Shown here piece by piece: positions 34,354 through 46,700 of a stretch of DNA of 64,000 bases. Position numbers and translations under genes: made by a program. The stretch is from Neoarius graeffei (lineage: Eukaryota > Chordata > Actinopteri > Siluriformes > Ariidae): NCBI RefSeq assembly GCF_027579695.1, contig NC_083570.1, positions 9,162,793 through 9,226,792 of the forward strand, in the 5' to 3' direction. The notes below the pieces were generated by a model. The model saw nothing but the letters and a program-made list of their open reading frames with translations. It was not told where the DNA came from and made no database searches. Position 1 is the first letter of the stretch; the number at the start of each line of letters is the position of its first letter.

Positions 34354-35760
34354 AAATTGGTTTCTCGGACCACCATTTCACCGTAGCACAAGACCTTCCT
34401 CTTCTTACGGTACGTCTGTGTGTGTGTTCTAGCCGCACTGCAGAGTGTGTTCCCTCCATCAGAGCTGGCCGCCTTCATGTCTCTGCTCAGGCGTGATAAA
34501 GAACAGCAGCTGAATGAGCTCACCATGATCGTCACCGGGATTCGCCTCTTCAACAAGGACAGCGGGAAAGGAGGAGAGAGCATCGAGGACCGTGAGTGCA
34601 TCTCACCTCGCGTTCTAATTAACGCTCGCCATCGTGATTCATTTTATAACAGCAGCTCTGACAGTCATGCAGATTTACATTAACATGCTCGTTTTGGTAC
34701 GTTAACATTCAGTTAAATGACGGGATGCTCTACGTAAACCAAATTGAAAATCACTGAACGGTTCTTGAAGGTAAGGAGACGTTTATTCAACTTTCGCTCA
34801 TCTTCAGGACAGAAGAGTTTACGATGATGTTTTTTGACGTTCATTAACCGCAAAGGCAGGAATGTGAGTGAGAACGGGAACTCACTTGTTTCCCACAAGT
34901 TCAAAAATGTAAATAGAAATGGATAGAAAGTATGGCGAATTGTTCTGTAAGACATTTATTGATGTAATCGTCAATAAATTGCTGTGGTGTAAGACAGAAG
35001 GGAACAGTCAGGGCCTTCTCGGCGTTCAGAGAAGCCTAAACGTATCAGCATTTCAAATGTTATGTTTAATTTCTTTCATAATTTCATTATAATTATTCTC
35101 TCTTAATTCTGATTTGGCCTCATTTTCTATCACATTTGCTTCAGAAGTGAAAGGGTTACTGTCCTGAAAACATTAAAATCGAGTTCTCCAATGAGATTTT
35201 GTTTGTTGTGTCTAGGCTGAGAACAGTTCAGAGCTGCTCACTCATTGGTTAGGACTTCATTGCTGGGACAGAAGGCCATGGCAGTGTATGTTTATGTAGG
35301 AAGTGACAGATGAATCAATTAACCAATCAGATTTTGATTTATAGTTGGAGGGACTAAAAATGTATCACCCTCAGCCTTCTCGAAGGCCAATGCAAGCTTA
35401 ACTGTGAGTCGGCGCAGCAGTGAAGTCACCTTCCAGCCAGTATAGTGTTCATCAGTAGTGTTAGCGAATGCTAATAAAGCAGTCAAGCCAGTGCTATCTA
35501 TCGAGAGCTACAGGCTAACAACCGAGAAACTAAGATTTCTGTCTCCAGACTCTTCTTCCACGCTGCACGCTCGCTACAGTATTTTTCACTCAGACTTAAG
35601 TGTAATTTACTTTGTTACTTTTAAAATCAACATCGACAGCTACACACAACGGAGCGACCTGGCAGCCTGCCACTAATCCCTTACAAAATCTTTTGCCCTG
35701 TTGCTTTTTTGGTGTGTTTGGTTAAGTTTTGGCTGAGCTCAAGTCCCATGTCTAATAGTA

Positions 35761-37391
35761 GGGGAGAGTGGGGTAAGATGAGCCAGGGGGTAAGATGAGC
35801 CACCCCCTGTTTCTAAGAAACAGTAAACAAATGTGACCATGTGACCACATTCAAAGGGGGGCGGGGCCATTTACTTACACTTGTGGAGAGGAGCACCACA
35901 TGTCAAACTAGGTGAGGGAGATATTTATAAAAATGTGTTTTTGTGCTTTCTAAGTCAATTCCATGTTTGTCCACAGTGAAGATGATTTAGAGAAGACAAA
36001 AGTAGAATAATATTTAGACACATTAGGGTTAAGTTAGTGGCTTTCTAAGCTATGATATAAATGCTAATAAAAATAATTTTGATTAGCCTAATCCCCTTTA
36101 TTAGCATTTTTCTACAAAATGGTGGCCACGGGGTAAGATGAGCCATTAGATATGGGGCAAGTTGAGCCATTGGCTCAACTTACCCCATTGGTGGCTGAGC
36201 TTACCCAATATGGATGACACTTAAGTTTTCATATTTACTGGTCATATATGACAACAACAACAACAAATAAACAAATAAATAATATGTTAATATAAATAAT
36301 GTGTTTAAAAGGTTTTTAATAAATAAAATAATGCCCTCTGTTATTACAGGTGTGCATGATGCCACACTCATACAAAAGAAAAACAGACAGGGCCGCACAA
36401 TCCCGTGCAGTTTTGGAGAGAGCCGCAGAGGAAGTCAGGAAAGGCAGGCCTATTCGGGCTGTGGCGAGGGATATGCATTTGGACAGGATGACTCTGACTA
36501 GGTTCATTGAAAAGATAAAGAATGGAGAGGTAGAGACCAAGTTGGTGAAAGTGCATTACTTCATTGGCCAGATAATCAAATTGGATGTCTTCGAAATAGA
36601 GGCAAGATTTCTCAAAAGAAGCCGGTCATGCCATGGCTCTGCAAGAAAGCCAACCTTTGTCTTCAAAGAGAAAGATGAGGCTGTCCTGTCAAGACAGGAT
36701 ATTGTGAAAAAATTGCCCCGCCCCTTTACTGTTGGGGGGACAGCACGGAGGGAGAGGCAAATGGTGTTCCCTTGCAATTTGAATGCTTGGAACATTGAAT
36801 AATGATGAAATGATTGATGGAATGATTGCTGCATGTTTTAGCAATGTTTTAACCTACTGAAAGAAATAAGATTTTTTGGCACTGCTCTACTGTTTTAGTA
36901 ATTTCTATAATATAGTATATCTCTCATTCCCTCTCTAACCATCCCTCTTTCTATCTATCTACGCATATCTCTCTCTCTGTCCATCTATCTATCCCTCCCT
37001 ATCCCATCTCGTTCTATCACCTCTCTCTTCATCTCCACTTCTCTATGCAACGGCCCTATCCCCCACTTGCTTGACTTGACTTGATTCATTGATTGCACTT
37101 CAAATAATAAAAGCTGTTTACTTTGTTAACCTAACATGTTTTGTGTTGGCTCAATTTACCCCACACAGTGGCTCATCTTACCCCGTGCATGGGGTAAGTT
37201 GAGCCACTTGACATTTTTTTTTCAAGAGGTAATATCACTCTAACCATAAGAGCTTATCAATTATTTTTTGCTCAGATAGTAACAGTACACTTTGAAATTT
37301 GGTATGGTGTGTAGACTGGAAGCAAAAATGGCTTTAAAATGTAGTTATGATGAAAAATGTAAAAAGTGGCTCATCTTACCTCGCTCTCCCC
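35761..37391 (+). mobile_element. pogo-like DNA element with repeated subterminal motif
   Basis: The ends ggggagagtggggtaagatg and its inverse (catcttacctcgctctcccc) are flanked by TA at 35759-35760 and 37392-37393. The motif ggggtaagatgagcc, or a close variant in either direction, occurs about ten times near both ends (for example 35772, 35789, 36131, 36154, 36171, 37149, 37168, 37191, 37369). It lies in the first visible CFAP206 intron. At 1631 bp with only an HTH-type ORF it is likely non-autonomous. Confidence 0.8.
36350..36802 (+). CDS. psq-type HTH ORF of the pogo-like element (truncated transposase)
   Basis: The frame (Met at 36350 or the inner Met at 36359) starts MPHSYKRKTDRAAQ and continues with AAEEVRKGRPIRAVARDMHL and DRMTLTRFIEKIK, the pattern of a pipsqueak/CENP-B-like helix-turn-helix. 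It runs on for about 90 residues without a recognisable DDE core and stops at 36802. It would bind the element ends but not cut; that is inference. Confidence 0.6.
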   Translation: MCMMPHSYKRKTDRAAQSRAVLERAAEEVRKGRPIRAVARDMHLDRMTLTRFIEKIKNGEVETKLVKVHYFIGQIIKLDVFEIEARFLKRSRSCHGSARKPTFVFKEKDEAVLSRQDIVKKLPRPFTVGGTARRERQMVFPCNLNAWNIE

Positions 37392-39070
37392 TAATAGTTT
37401 GCCGCAGGTCTAAGAGGAACTCGGTCAGGTTTATGCATTTTTGTGACACACTGTACATTTATAATTACTGTAGGATTTAATTTAATTATTGTAACAAATG
37501 TTCAGAAATCCACACATATTGACAGAATACAGGCTTGTAAGAAACTGTACATGTTTATAGAGCAAGGTTTTTTTGAAGTAATCGTGGTAATGTCTTCTGT
37601 GTTACATTGTTGATGTGCAATCCTGGTCGTCGTGGCTCTCTCGTGAAGTGCTGGCCGTCCTGAACGAGGCTCTTCCTGCTGTCAGCACAGATATAGAGCG
37701 TGAACTGGAAGGGACGCAACGTTTGGCTTGGCGCTACACCACTCTGCTGGAGAGACGCTCTGAATCCGACACTGACGCCGAGCTAAACAGGGACCTGCTC
37801 ACACAGGCCCTGTACAATGTACGCCAACATGAAGCCTTCCTCAAAATCATACTGGTGAGTTACAGAGACATCTAAATGTTCAAGCCAACGATTAGAATAA
37901 AAGTTATTGGAAAACATTTAAATTTCTGTTACTATTTTATTCTTATTATGGCTAACTTTCGCTAATAATCATTAAGAGTAAAAGTCACGTAACGTAATAA
38001 AACGTAGTTCATTTGTCTCCACCAGGCGGATGTGATCACATGTGCAAAGCAAGTGGAGGCTCTTCACACTGACCTCATGTCGAGGATGAAGGTGCTGAAG
38101 GCCACAGTTCACGCCAAAACTGCCGTACCAACCTCCCAAGTGTTGCTCTCTTCTACCAACCACAGATTGTTCGTACAGTAAGTGTTCCTTTGCTCTGTCG
38201 AAAACTCTTTGCTAGCATCATTTTCAGTCTGATCATTTTAAATCCCTCCCATTAGCCTCATTTCACAGCGTTGGCCAGGCTGTGGGCGGGGCTTCAGGAT
38301 GAGATGGTCTTGTTGAACATGCTCCGGAGCATGGCGCTCAGCCTGAGGCCGTTCCTCTCGGCTCAGTCGCAACTTCTCGAGAACGTTCAGTTGGATCAGA
38401 TGCTCCGCGGTGAAACCGTCAAATCTGACGCAGAGAGAGCTGCTGAGAGCTCAGGTACGTTCTGACATCACGAGCTTTTTATTCATTACAGAACAGCATC
38501 TTGTTAGTGGGCAGCTTGTTATGTCCAAGAAGTGTAGCGTAAACTCCTCTGGCCTGAAGACATCGGAAAAAACTTGAGCATTACAGCTTTACGTCTTTGA
38601 GCGAGCGCATTTCATTTCTACATTATCACTCATCATGTGTAGTGTGTAGTGTAGCACTCATTTTCTCTTTTTCAGAGGAGCGGCTTGATCCAGAGGAGAT
38701 GAAATCGTCCGAGTGGATTCTGCCCGAGAGCACGGCGAACTTTGAGCAGCTCTTCCTGCAGTACAGGGGTGTGTGGATACACTCTTGTCGAGAAGAACGG
38801 CCTCTTGCTCCCAGGTTCATAGCGAAGCTTTTCTTTCTCCAGTTTTACACTCTGGTTTTTTTATAGTCCGAATATTAGAGCGTTCATACGACTAGACAGT
38901 GTTTAGACCAAGACGTATTCAGCTCCCCAAAAGAAACAAATTTGTGATGTAAAGTGACACTACAGCATTAAAACACTGAAAGTGAAACATCTCTGGTTGA
39001 AGCTCCTCGTTCTTCAGTCATTAATTCGACCTACTTTGTTTGTTTCCATATTTGCTTTTGGTGTTCGACG

Positions 39071-39609
39071 AAATCTTTTTCAGGGAAGGCCTTCCTTATT
39101 TCAGCAAGACTGCTTTCTGCACATATTAAAACTGCATGGCTCTGTAGGAAAAGAGTCCAGGTGCTAAACTGGCCTGCTTCAGTCCAGATCTGTCTCCCAT
39201 GTAAAACAGTTGGTGCATTATGAAGCGCAAAACACGACAAAGGAGACTCCGAACTCTTGAGCAACTGAAATTGTACGTCAGGCAAGAATGGGACAACGTT
39301 TCTCTTTCAAAACTACAGCGGTTGGTCTCCTCAGTTCCCAAACATTGATAGAGTTTCGTTAAAATTAGAGGTGATACACAGTGGTAAACACGCCCTTGTC
39401 CCAACTTTTTTGAAATGTGTTGCTGACATCAAATTCAAAATGAGCATAGATTTTTCAAAAAACAATAAAATTTCTCAGTTTCAGCATTTGATATGTTGTC
39501 TTTGTACTATTTTCAATGAAATACATGGTTTCCATGATTTCCAAATTGTCATATTTTGTTTTTATTTATGTTTTACACAGTGTCCCAACTTTTTTGGAAT
39601 TAGGGTTGT
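39071..39609 (-). mobile_element. Tc1-like fragment, reverse half of an inverted pair
   Basis: The end cccaacttttttggaattag and the adjacent decayed transposase are the reverse complement of 27268-27825. It lies in the CFAP206 intron just before the duplicated block starts at 39648. Confidence 0.75.
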
Positions 39610-40686
39610 AATTAAACCGACTTTAAAATATAATTAATAAAGGACACGCTTTAAGGCAAGACGTCCATATTTCTGAAGCTCAGTCTGCTGCTGTTCCTTT
39701 CCAAAGGCAATCCGAACATCGGCATCCTGAAGCACAGGGAGAAATATTACAGCTTCAGCTCCAAGCAGGCTGCGTATCAGTTCGCCTCAAACGCAGACGA
39801 GTACATTGAACTGATCGCGGAAAGAGCGAAGAGATCTCCGGAGCTGATCCAGCTGCTCGAGCTTCATCAGCAGTTTGCCAGCGTCACTCCGTACTCTCAG
39901 GTATCATGGACGTGTGACTTACTTGCATCTTCTCCTTCACATACTTGACCTACTCGCTGATCTCCACCACAAACTCCATTCCCCATGAACGCTCTTAGCC
40001 TACAAATATGGCTGATCCAGCACCTACATACTGATCCAACACAATCAGTTGCGGCGTATGAAGACTCCACACACACTCTGCACATTAAAACTGCTCAACT
40101 GCAATCCCATCCTTGTCCATCTCATCTGTGAGCCTGAGAGTGACAGGAAAATAATCAACAACAATGCGGTGAGCCAGTGCAAAGCAGCGTTTCTTAGAAA
40201 GTTTGTCTTCACAGATGCAGTCAGGTGAGAAATTGTTGGTGAAACCCATCAGCAAAAGTGAAAGCAGCACACAGACGGACACACACCTGCTGGAGAGCAA
40301 CATCGTCAGATCTTACGAGTGGAACGAGTGGGAGCTGAGACGGAAAGCCATCAAACTGGTAAGCAGCTCCACCTGAAATACACTGGCATGATTAGATTAC
40401 GCTCAAGCTGTCCGAAAAGCCCTGAAACAAGTTTAACACGTTATTTTGTTGAATGCACTCCAAGGCGAACCTGCGCCATAAGGTAACCCACTCGACGCAG
40501 ACTGACCTGAGCCACATGAGGAGACACAACACCACGCAGACGTTCCTTCCAAAAGAAGCCGCCTGCCAGACGAAGAGAGACGGACAGAGTAACGTACCGA
40601 GACCTCAAGTCTACCTGGCTGGGCTGAGAGGAGGACCAACCACTCCCATGACCAAACTCGATTTAACTCCAGATGTGCATGAATAG

Positions 40687-42112
40687 TTAATTTGTTTGTT
40701 TGTTAGTTAGACCTAGTATTGAATGTTTGTATTGAATTGTTGCATTCTGGTTTCTGATTGGCCAGAAAATACTGATTAATTTTCTCTGAAAGTTTTGCAG
40801 GCGTATATTAATGCACTCATTCGAATTTATGGTTTTCATCGTACCAGCTCGTTCCCAGGGATTTCTACGATGGACGCTAGACATAAACCGATTTTAAAAA
40901 TCATTTAAATGGTGATGTTTTCGTAACTGAAGGGAGATGTTCATTTAGCATTTCTGGAAGGAGTCTCCAGTGTAACAGTCAGAGGTGAAGTTTTGTGACA
41001 CCTTCAGGACAGAGGAGTTTATGCTTCGCAGTTTCTTGGTTACAACATGATTTTTTTTTTGTCTTATTAACTTTAAGAGAAGGATAATAGGCAGGCTGGT
41101 GAGGGAACGACTGTTAATGTAACTACAAATGGATAAAAAAAAACTATGATGTGAAATTTGTAATTGTTGGCAAATTGCTGTGGTAAAAGAGGAATTGTGG
41201 GAGATGATACTTTGGTACCGAATGTCAGTCAAAGCAGCGCGCACACAATTATGAAAATGATCTTATTGGCTCTAATAATATTAAATATTATTATACATAC
41301 AGGAGACTTTTTCAATGGAATAAAAATGTGTGTTCTATTCCCTTCTAGTGGGTTTCATTCATTCGGTTTGGTAGCATGCAATATTGTTAGCGTATCGCTT
41401 ATCCTACATGTATTACGTCACTCTACCCACTGGAGAATGAGCGTTGAATATGATTTACGATATTGCATGGTTGTCAAGGCAACATGACGTCACACGTCGG
41501 AGACGTAAAACTTCCACGTGAGCGAGCGAGCAACTGTGACAATTTGTGAACAAACATAGCTTCTACGATTGCTTCGTTAAATACAGAAGATTTTGAGAGA
41601 ATTTTGAAAGAGAAAGACGCGTTGAACACCCGGAAGGAATGTATAATAATAATAATAATAATGATAATAATAATATTGACTGGCTTTTTTTGTGGTCTAT
41701 CAGATATATTCCATTCAGCTACTCGTCTTTGACTCATTCATTATCATGCTAGCTGAATTGAATACATCTGATATACCACTCAATGCCAGACAATATTATT
41801 TAATTATCCTGAGGAATAACACAGCAGACTGTGAGGTTACACAAAAATAATCCACGCCAGCATGGATTTACCACTTTACCATCTTTGATTTATTAAAAAG
41901 TAGCAGGTGTATAAAATGAGATTGAAGCTTCTGCGCACACACACACACACACACACTGTCACACAGCCACACCCCTTTGACAGTCTGCACTCCTACTCTT
42001 TTTAAAGCTCCACCCACTCTGGCTCTGTGATATCGTATCTCACAGTGCAGCAGGACGCTCATTTCAAAGCACACAATTCCGATCTCTACTGTATGTGTCG
42101 CTCTCTGGAAAA
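40687..42112. other. Flank between CFAP206 copy C and TRIM-C
   Basis: This matches 1651-3056. It contains the dispersed repeat (about 41005-41200), an ataat tract (41643-41675), the MITE-like inverted repeat and a CA tract (41935-41956). No gene is seen. Confidence 0.6.
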
Positions 42113-43728
42113 ATGGCTGAGGCCAGTATTTCAGTAGCTCAGGACCAGTTCATGTGTCCAGTGTGTCTGGATCTCCTGAAGGATCCGGTGACTATCTCCT
42201 GTGGTCACAGTTTCTGTAAGGCGTGTATTAATGGCTGCTGGGATCAGGAGGATCAGAAGGGTGTCTACAGCTGTCCTCAGTGCAGAGACACTTTCACTAC
42301 AAGGCCTGTTCTACGCAGAAACAACATGCTGGATGAAGTGGTGGAGAAACTGAAGAAGACGACTGAAGTCTCATCCTGTTTTTGTGAACACAACACCGAG
42401 TCAGGTGCATCAGACAAAGAACAGGTGAGAAGGAGAAATGGTTTCAGACTGAATCCTTCGACATTTTGTTTCTAATCCTGCTTTACTCAGGTCATATGGT
42501 GTAGAAATTTCATGACTTCTATTGATTATAAATAATAAATATGTTCCATGTATCCTGTAGATGTGAACAGTTTTACAAGCACATCCTGAGTACCTTTGAC
42601 CTCACTCAGAGAGAGCCAGGATATGGATGATCTTTAACTTGAATTGCAGTTAATAATCTCCCACCTTCGACCTGTCTTTGAGTGAACACTTTACAGTTAG
42701 TAAAGTTAGTAATTAACTCAGGATGTAACATCATTTCATTCATTCTTGTCAGAGTGAGTTAAAGTTGAAGGAGGAGCAGATGAAATCCCAGCAGAGAATC
42801 CAGGAGAAGCAGAAGAAGGTGCAGGAGCTGAAACAGGCTGTGAACACTATAAAGGTGAGCAGTGAGCAGAGACAGAGCTGCTCCTAGAAACACACACAAC
42901 ATGGACAACGAGTCATTTACAGTCCCAGTAAGAGAGGGAATGATAAATTAGCTTTAAATCTCGTGTGTGTGTGTGTGTGTGTGTGTCCTAACAGCTCAGT
43001 GCACAGACAGCAGTGGAGGACAGTGAGAGGATCTTTACTGAGCTGATCAGCTCCATGGAGAAAAAGCGCTGGGAGGTGACGGAGCTGATCAGAGATCAGG
43101 AGAAGGCTGAACTGAGTCGAGCTGAACGACTCCTGGAGCAACTGGAGCAGGAGATTGCTGATCTTCAGAGGAGAGTCACTGAGCTGGAGCAGCTTTCACA
43201 CACACACGATCACATCCATTTCCTCCAGGTAACACTCATTGTCTGATATCACTTGCACTGTGGTCTGAGAATATTCGTCCATCTCGTACACCGCTCCGTT
43301 TCCAGTCTCTCAGTGTCTCTTCTGGACGTGGTGACTCATCCATCATTACTGTCCATCAACATGTTTCATTTGATGGAGTGAGGAATTATCTCTCAGAGAT
43401 GAAAAAGCAATTCAACAAAATCCCTTCATATGGTGAGAGGAAGTAAAATGTTATAAATCCACGCATATACATAAAAGATTTATTGTACTTATCTGAACTT
43501 AACATTGTCACAGCTACCATCTGAAAGATATTGCACTTATACAGTTCATCAGTCATATTATGATCATTTATTTTGCCAATATTCATAAATTCAAACATCA
43601 TGTCTCCTAAAATCACACTCTGATCATTGTATATTATTCCACCTCCATTTTCTCTCCGTCACAGCAATTTGGATGAATTTACCTTCAGAGCTGAAGACTC
43701 GAGAAGATTTTCTACAATGTATGTATGC

Positions 43729-43798
<70 letters not shown>

Positions 43799-46700
43799 GC
43801 TGCCAGATCATTAAGAACATATGTTGTTTTTGGAGACGTTTCCTTCCACAATAAAGAGAAGTGAAGAATGGAGGTGTCATGTTGAGTGTCGCTGACAGCA
43901 CAGCGCTGGTGAAGTTTGATATGTTTGATCCATGAATGTATATGAAGGTTAATAACATTCTAGTCATTTTCTTTCCTGAAGTTTATACAAGAAGCAAGTC
44001 AAGTTTATTTGTATCGCACTTTTAACAACAGACATTGCCACAAAGCAGCTTTACAGAAAATTAAAGACTTTGACCATGAGCTAATCCATCCATCCATTAT
44101 CTGTAGCCGCTTATCCTGTGCAGGGTCGTGGGCAAGCTGGGGCCTGGCTGGGTGAAAGGTTGGGTACACCCTGGACAATTCGCCAGATCATTGCAGGGCT
44201 AACACATAGAGACAAACAACCATTCACACTCACACCTATGGTCAATTTAGAGCCACCAATTAGCCTAACCTGCATGGAGCACCAAGAGAACATGCAAGCT
44301 CCACACATAAAGGCCCCCATCAGCCACTGGGCTTGAACCCAGAACCTTCTTACTGTGAGGCGAGAGTGCTGTACCACTGTGCCACCACATGAGCTAATTT
44401 TATCCCTAATTTATCCCCAATGAGCAAGCCTATGGCGATGTTTGCAAGGAAAAACTCCCTCAGGCGACACGAGGAAGAAACCTTTTGAGGAACCAGACTC
44501 AAAAGGGAACCCATCCTCATTTGGGTGATAACTGATAGCATGATTATAAATAACTCTCTCTTCCATAACTGTGTCCTACAGAGCCACAAATTATAACTGT
44601 GTAACCAGGAACTTCATTATAGTTTTAACACGAAGTCTGTTTTGTTGAAGTTATAAACTGTTCATTGATGGAAACTTGAGAGCAAAACTGTTCAAGACAA
44701 CTGCAGTCCTAAAGTTAGCAAGTCAACTGTAGTTCTCAGACATAAATATATTACTGTAAGTGTCCAGAGCGTCTTCTAAGTATGACTTTCGACTGTCCAT
44801 ATGGGACCATCCTCCACAGGAGTGATGTGATGAGACTCCAGCCAGAAGTAGGGCATCAGGATGGATCAGGCAGGTCCGAGGAGCAGAAGAGGTCAGCATC
44901 ACTGGTTTCTCAGGATTGACATGTAACTCAACAGAGACAGACAGAAGGAAGATATGAGAGAGAGAGAGAGAGAGAACAAAGGTTGTGAGGTATGCCCAGT
45001 GTCACCTTATGAATAAGAACAGTATATATTTTGCGCTGAGTGCAAGCAGGGACTCTGGCAACACTAACTACGACAGCATATTTAAAAGGGAGAGCCAGAA
45101 GGTAACACAGGCATGAGGGAGCCCTGGGACATAAATCAGCAGCCACTCCACCATCAACAAACCTGAGTGAGTGAGTGAGAGTGGGGGACTGACAACATCC
45201 ATATATCCCAGTTTACCAAAACACTCTATGCCTGAGGACTCACCAGAGTTACTCCTTTACCGAATAAAAAACTATCTTGACTGAAAAGATATATTTTCAG
45301 CCTAGACTTAAATACTGAGACTGTGTCTGAGTCCTGAACACTACTTGGAAGGTTGTTCTATAACTGTGGGGCTTTGTAAGAAAAGGCTCTGCCCCCTGAT
45401 GTTGCCTTCACTATATGAGGTACCAACAAATAACCTGCACCTTTTGATCTAAGTAGGCATGGCGGGTCATAAAGGACCAGAAGTTCGTTCAGGTACTGTG
45501 GCGCAAGACCATTCAGTGCTTTAAAGGTCAATAGTAGGATTGTATAATCAATACGAAATTTGATTGGGAGCCAGCGCAGTGTGGATAAGACAGGGGTTAT
45601 GTGGTCATATCTTCTAGTTCTAGTAAGGACCGTTGTTGCTGCATTTTGAACTAACTGGAGCTTGTTTATGCACTTATTGGAACATCCAGACAATAAGGCA
45701 TTACAGTCATCCAACCTGGAGGTAAGAAAAGCATGAACTAGTTTTTCTGCATCTTAGTGACATTAAATTTCTTATCTTGGCAATATTTCTGAGATGAAAG
45801 AAAGCTATCTGGGTAATGTTATCATTATGAGTTTCAAATGAAAGACTGGAGTCGATGATCACACTGAGGTCTTTTACTGCTGCACATGAAGAAAAAAGCA
45901 GTGGACCTAAGACAGAACCTTGTGGAACACCAAACTTTACCTCAGCATGCATAGAAAAATCACCATATACATCAAGAAACTGATAGTGATCAGTTAAATA
46001 AGAGCTGAGTCAGGAGAGGGCCGTTCTCTTAACTCCCACAACATTTTCTAGTCTATCCAGGAAAATGGAATGATCAATAGTGTCAGAGTCTGCACTAAGG
46101 TCAAGCAACACAAGCAGCGAGACACAGTCCAGATCAGATGCCAACAACAGGTCATTTACTACTTTAACCAGTGCTGTCTCTGTGCTATGATGAGGTCTAA
46201 ATCCTGACTGATACATTTCATGGTTGTTATTCCAATGTAAATATGAGCATAACTGCTGTGCCACAGCTTTTTCTAGGATCTTGGAGATAAAGGGGAGGTT
46301 TGATAATGGCCTTTCATTGGGCTGACAGGGGTCGAGGTCAGGTTTTTTAATCAGGGGTTTGATAACTGCAAGTTTAAAGGATTTGCGTATGTAGCCAATT
46401 CTAAGGGAAGAATTGATTATTTCTAGAAGAGCTTAAATTGCTTCTGGTATTATCTGTTTGAAGAGACATGTAGATAAGGGATTAGTACACAAGAAGAAGA
46501 TTTTGATGTGGAAATTAATGAAATTAATTTGATTTCTCGAAGAGGAGTAAAACATTCTAATTGCTGAGCTTATACAGTTATATTGTTAACGACTGGGTTA
46601 TTTAAGTTGTCTGGGCTTAAATGAGTAGTTTGAATTTTTTTGTTGGATATTTTCAATTTTGTGATTGAAAAAAAATTATGAAGTTGTTGCTGCTGCATAT

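Larger units (their letters stand above)
34433..40686 (+). pseudogene. cfap206: CFAP206 copy C: nine-exon-scale 3' portion, 5' incomplete, apparent frameshifts
   Basis: Exons recognised: 34433-34591 (LQSVFPPSELAAFM, MIVTGIRLFNKDSGKGGE), 37649-37854 (VLNEALPAV, RQHEAFLKIIL), 38026 to about 38139 or 38177 (DVITCAKQVEALHTDL, KTAVPTSQ), 38256-38454 (PHFTALARLWAGLQDEMVLL), 38676-38814, 39707-39900, 40215-40358 and 40465-40686 (stop). In 38676-38814 the frame starts EERLDPEEMKSSEWILPE and FLQYRG, but the conserved continuation CGYTLVEKNGLLLPG is read only in another frame: two bases seem lost in a gt run near 38770. The end of the 38026 exon also has no donor that keeps frame. No N-terminal exons were found to the left, where the space is filled by transposons and TRIM-B. 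CFAP206 normally has about 620 residues. It is probably a 5'-truncated duplicate; assembly error is the alternative. Confidence 0.75.
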
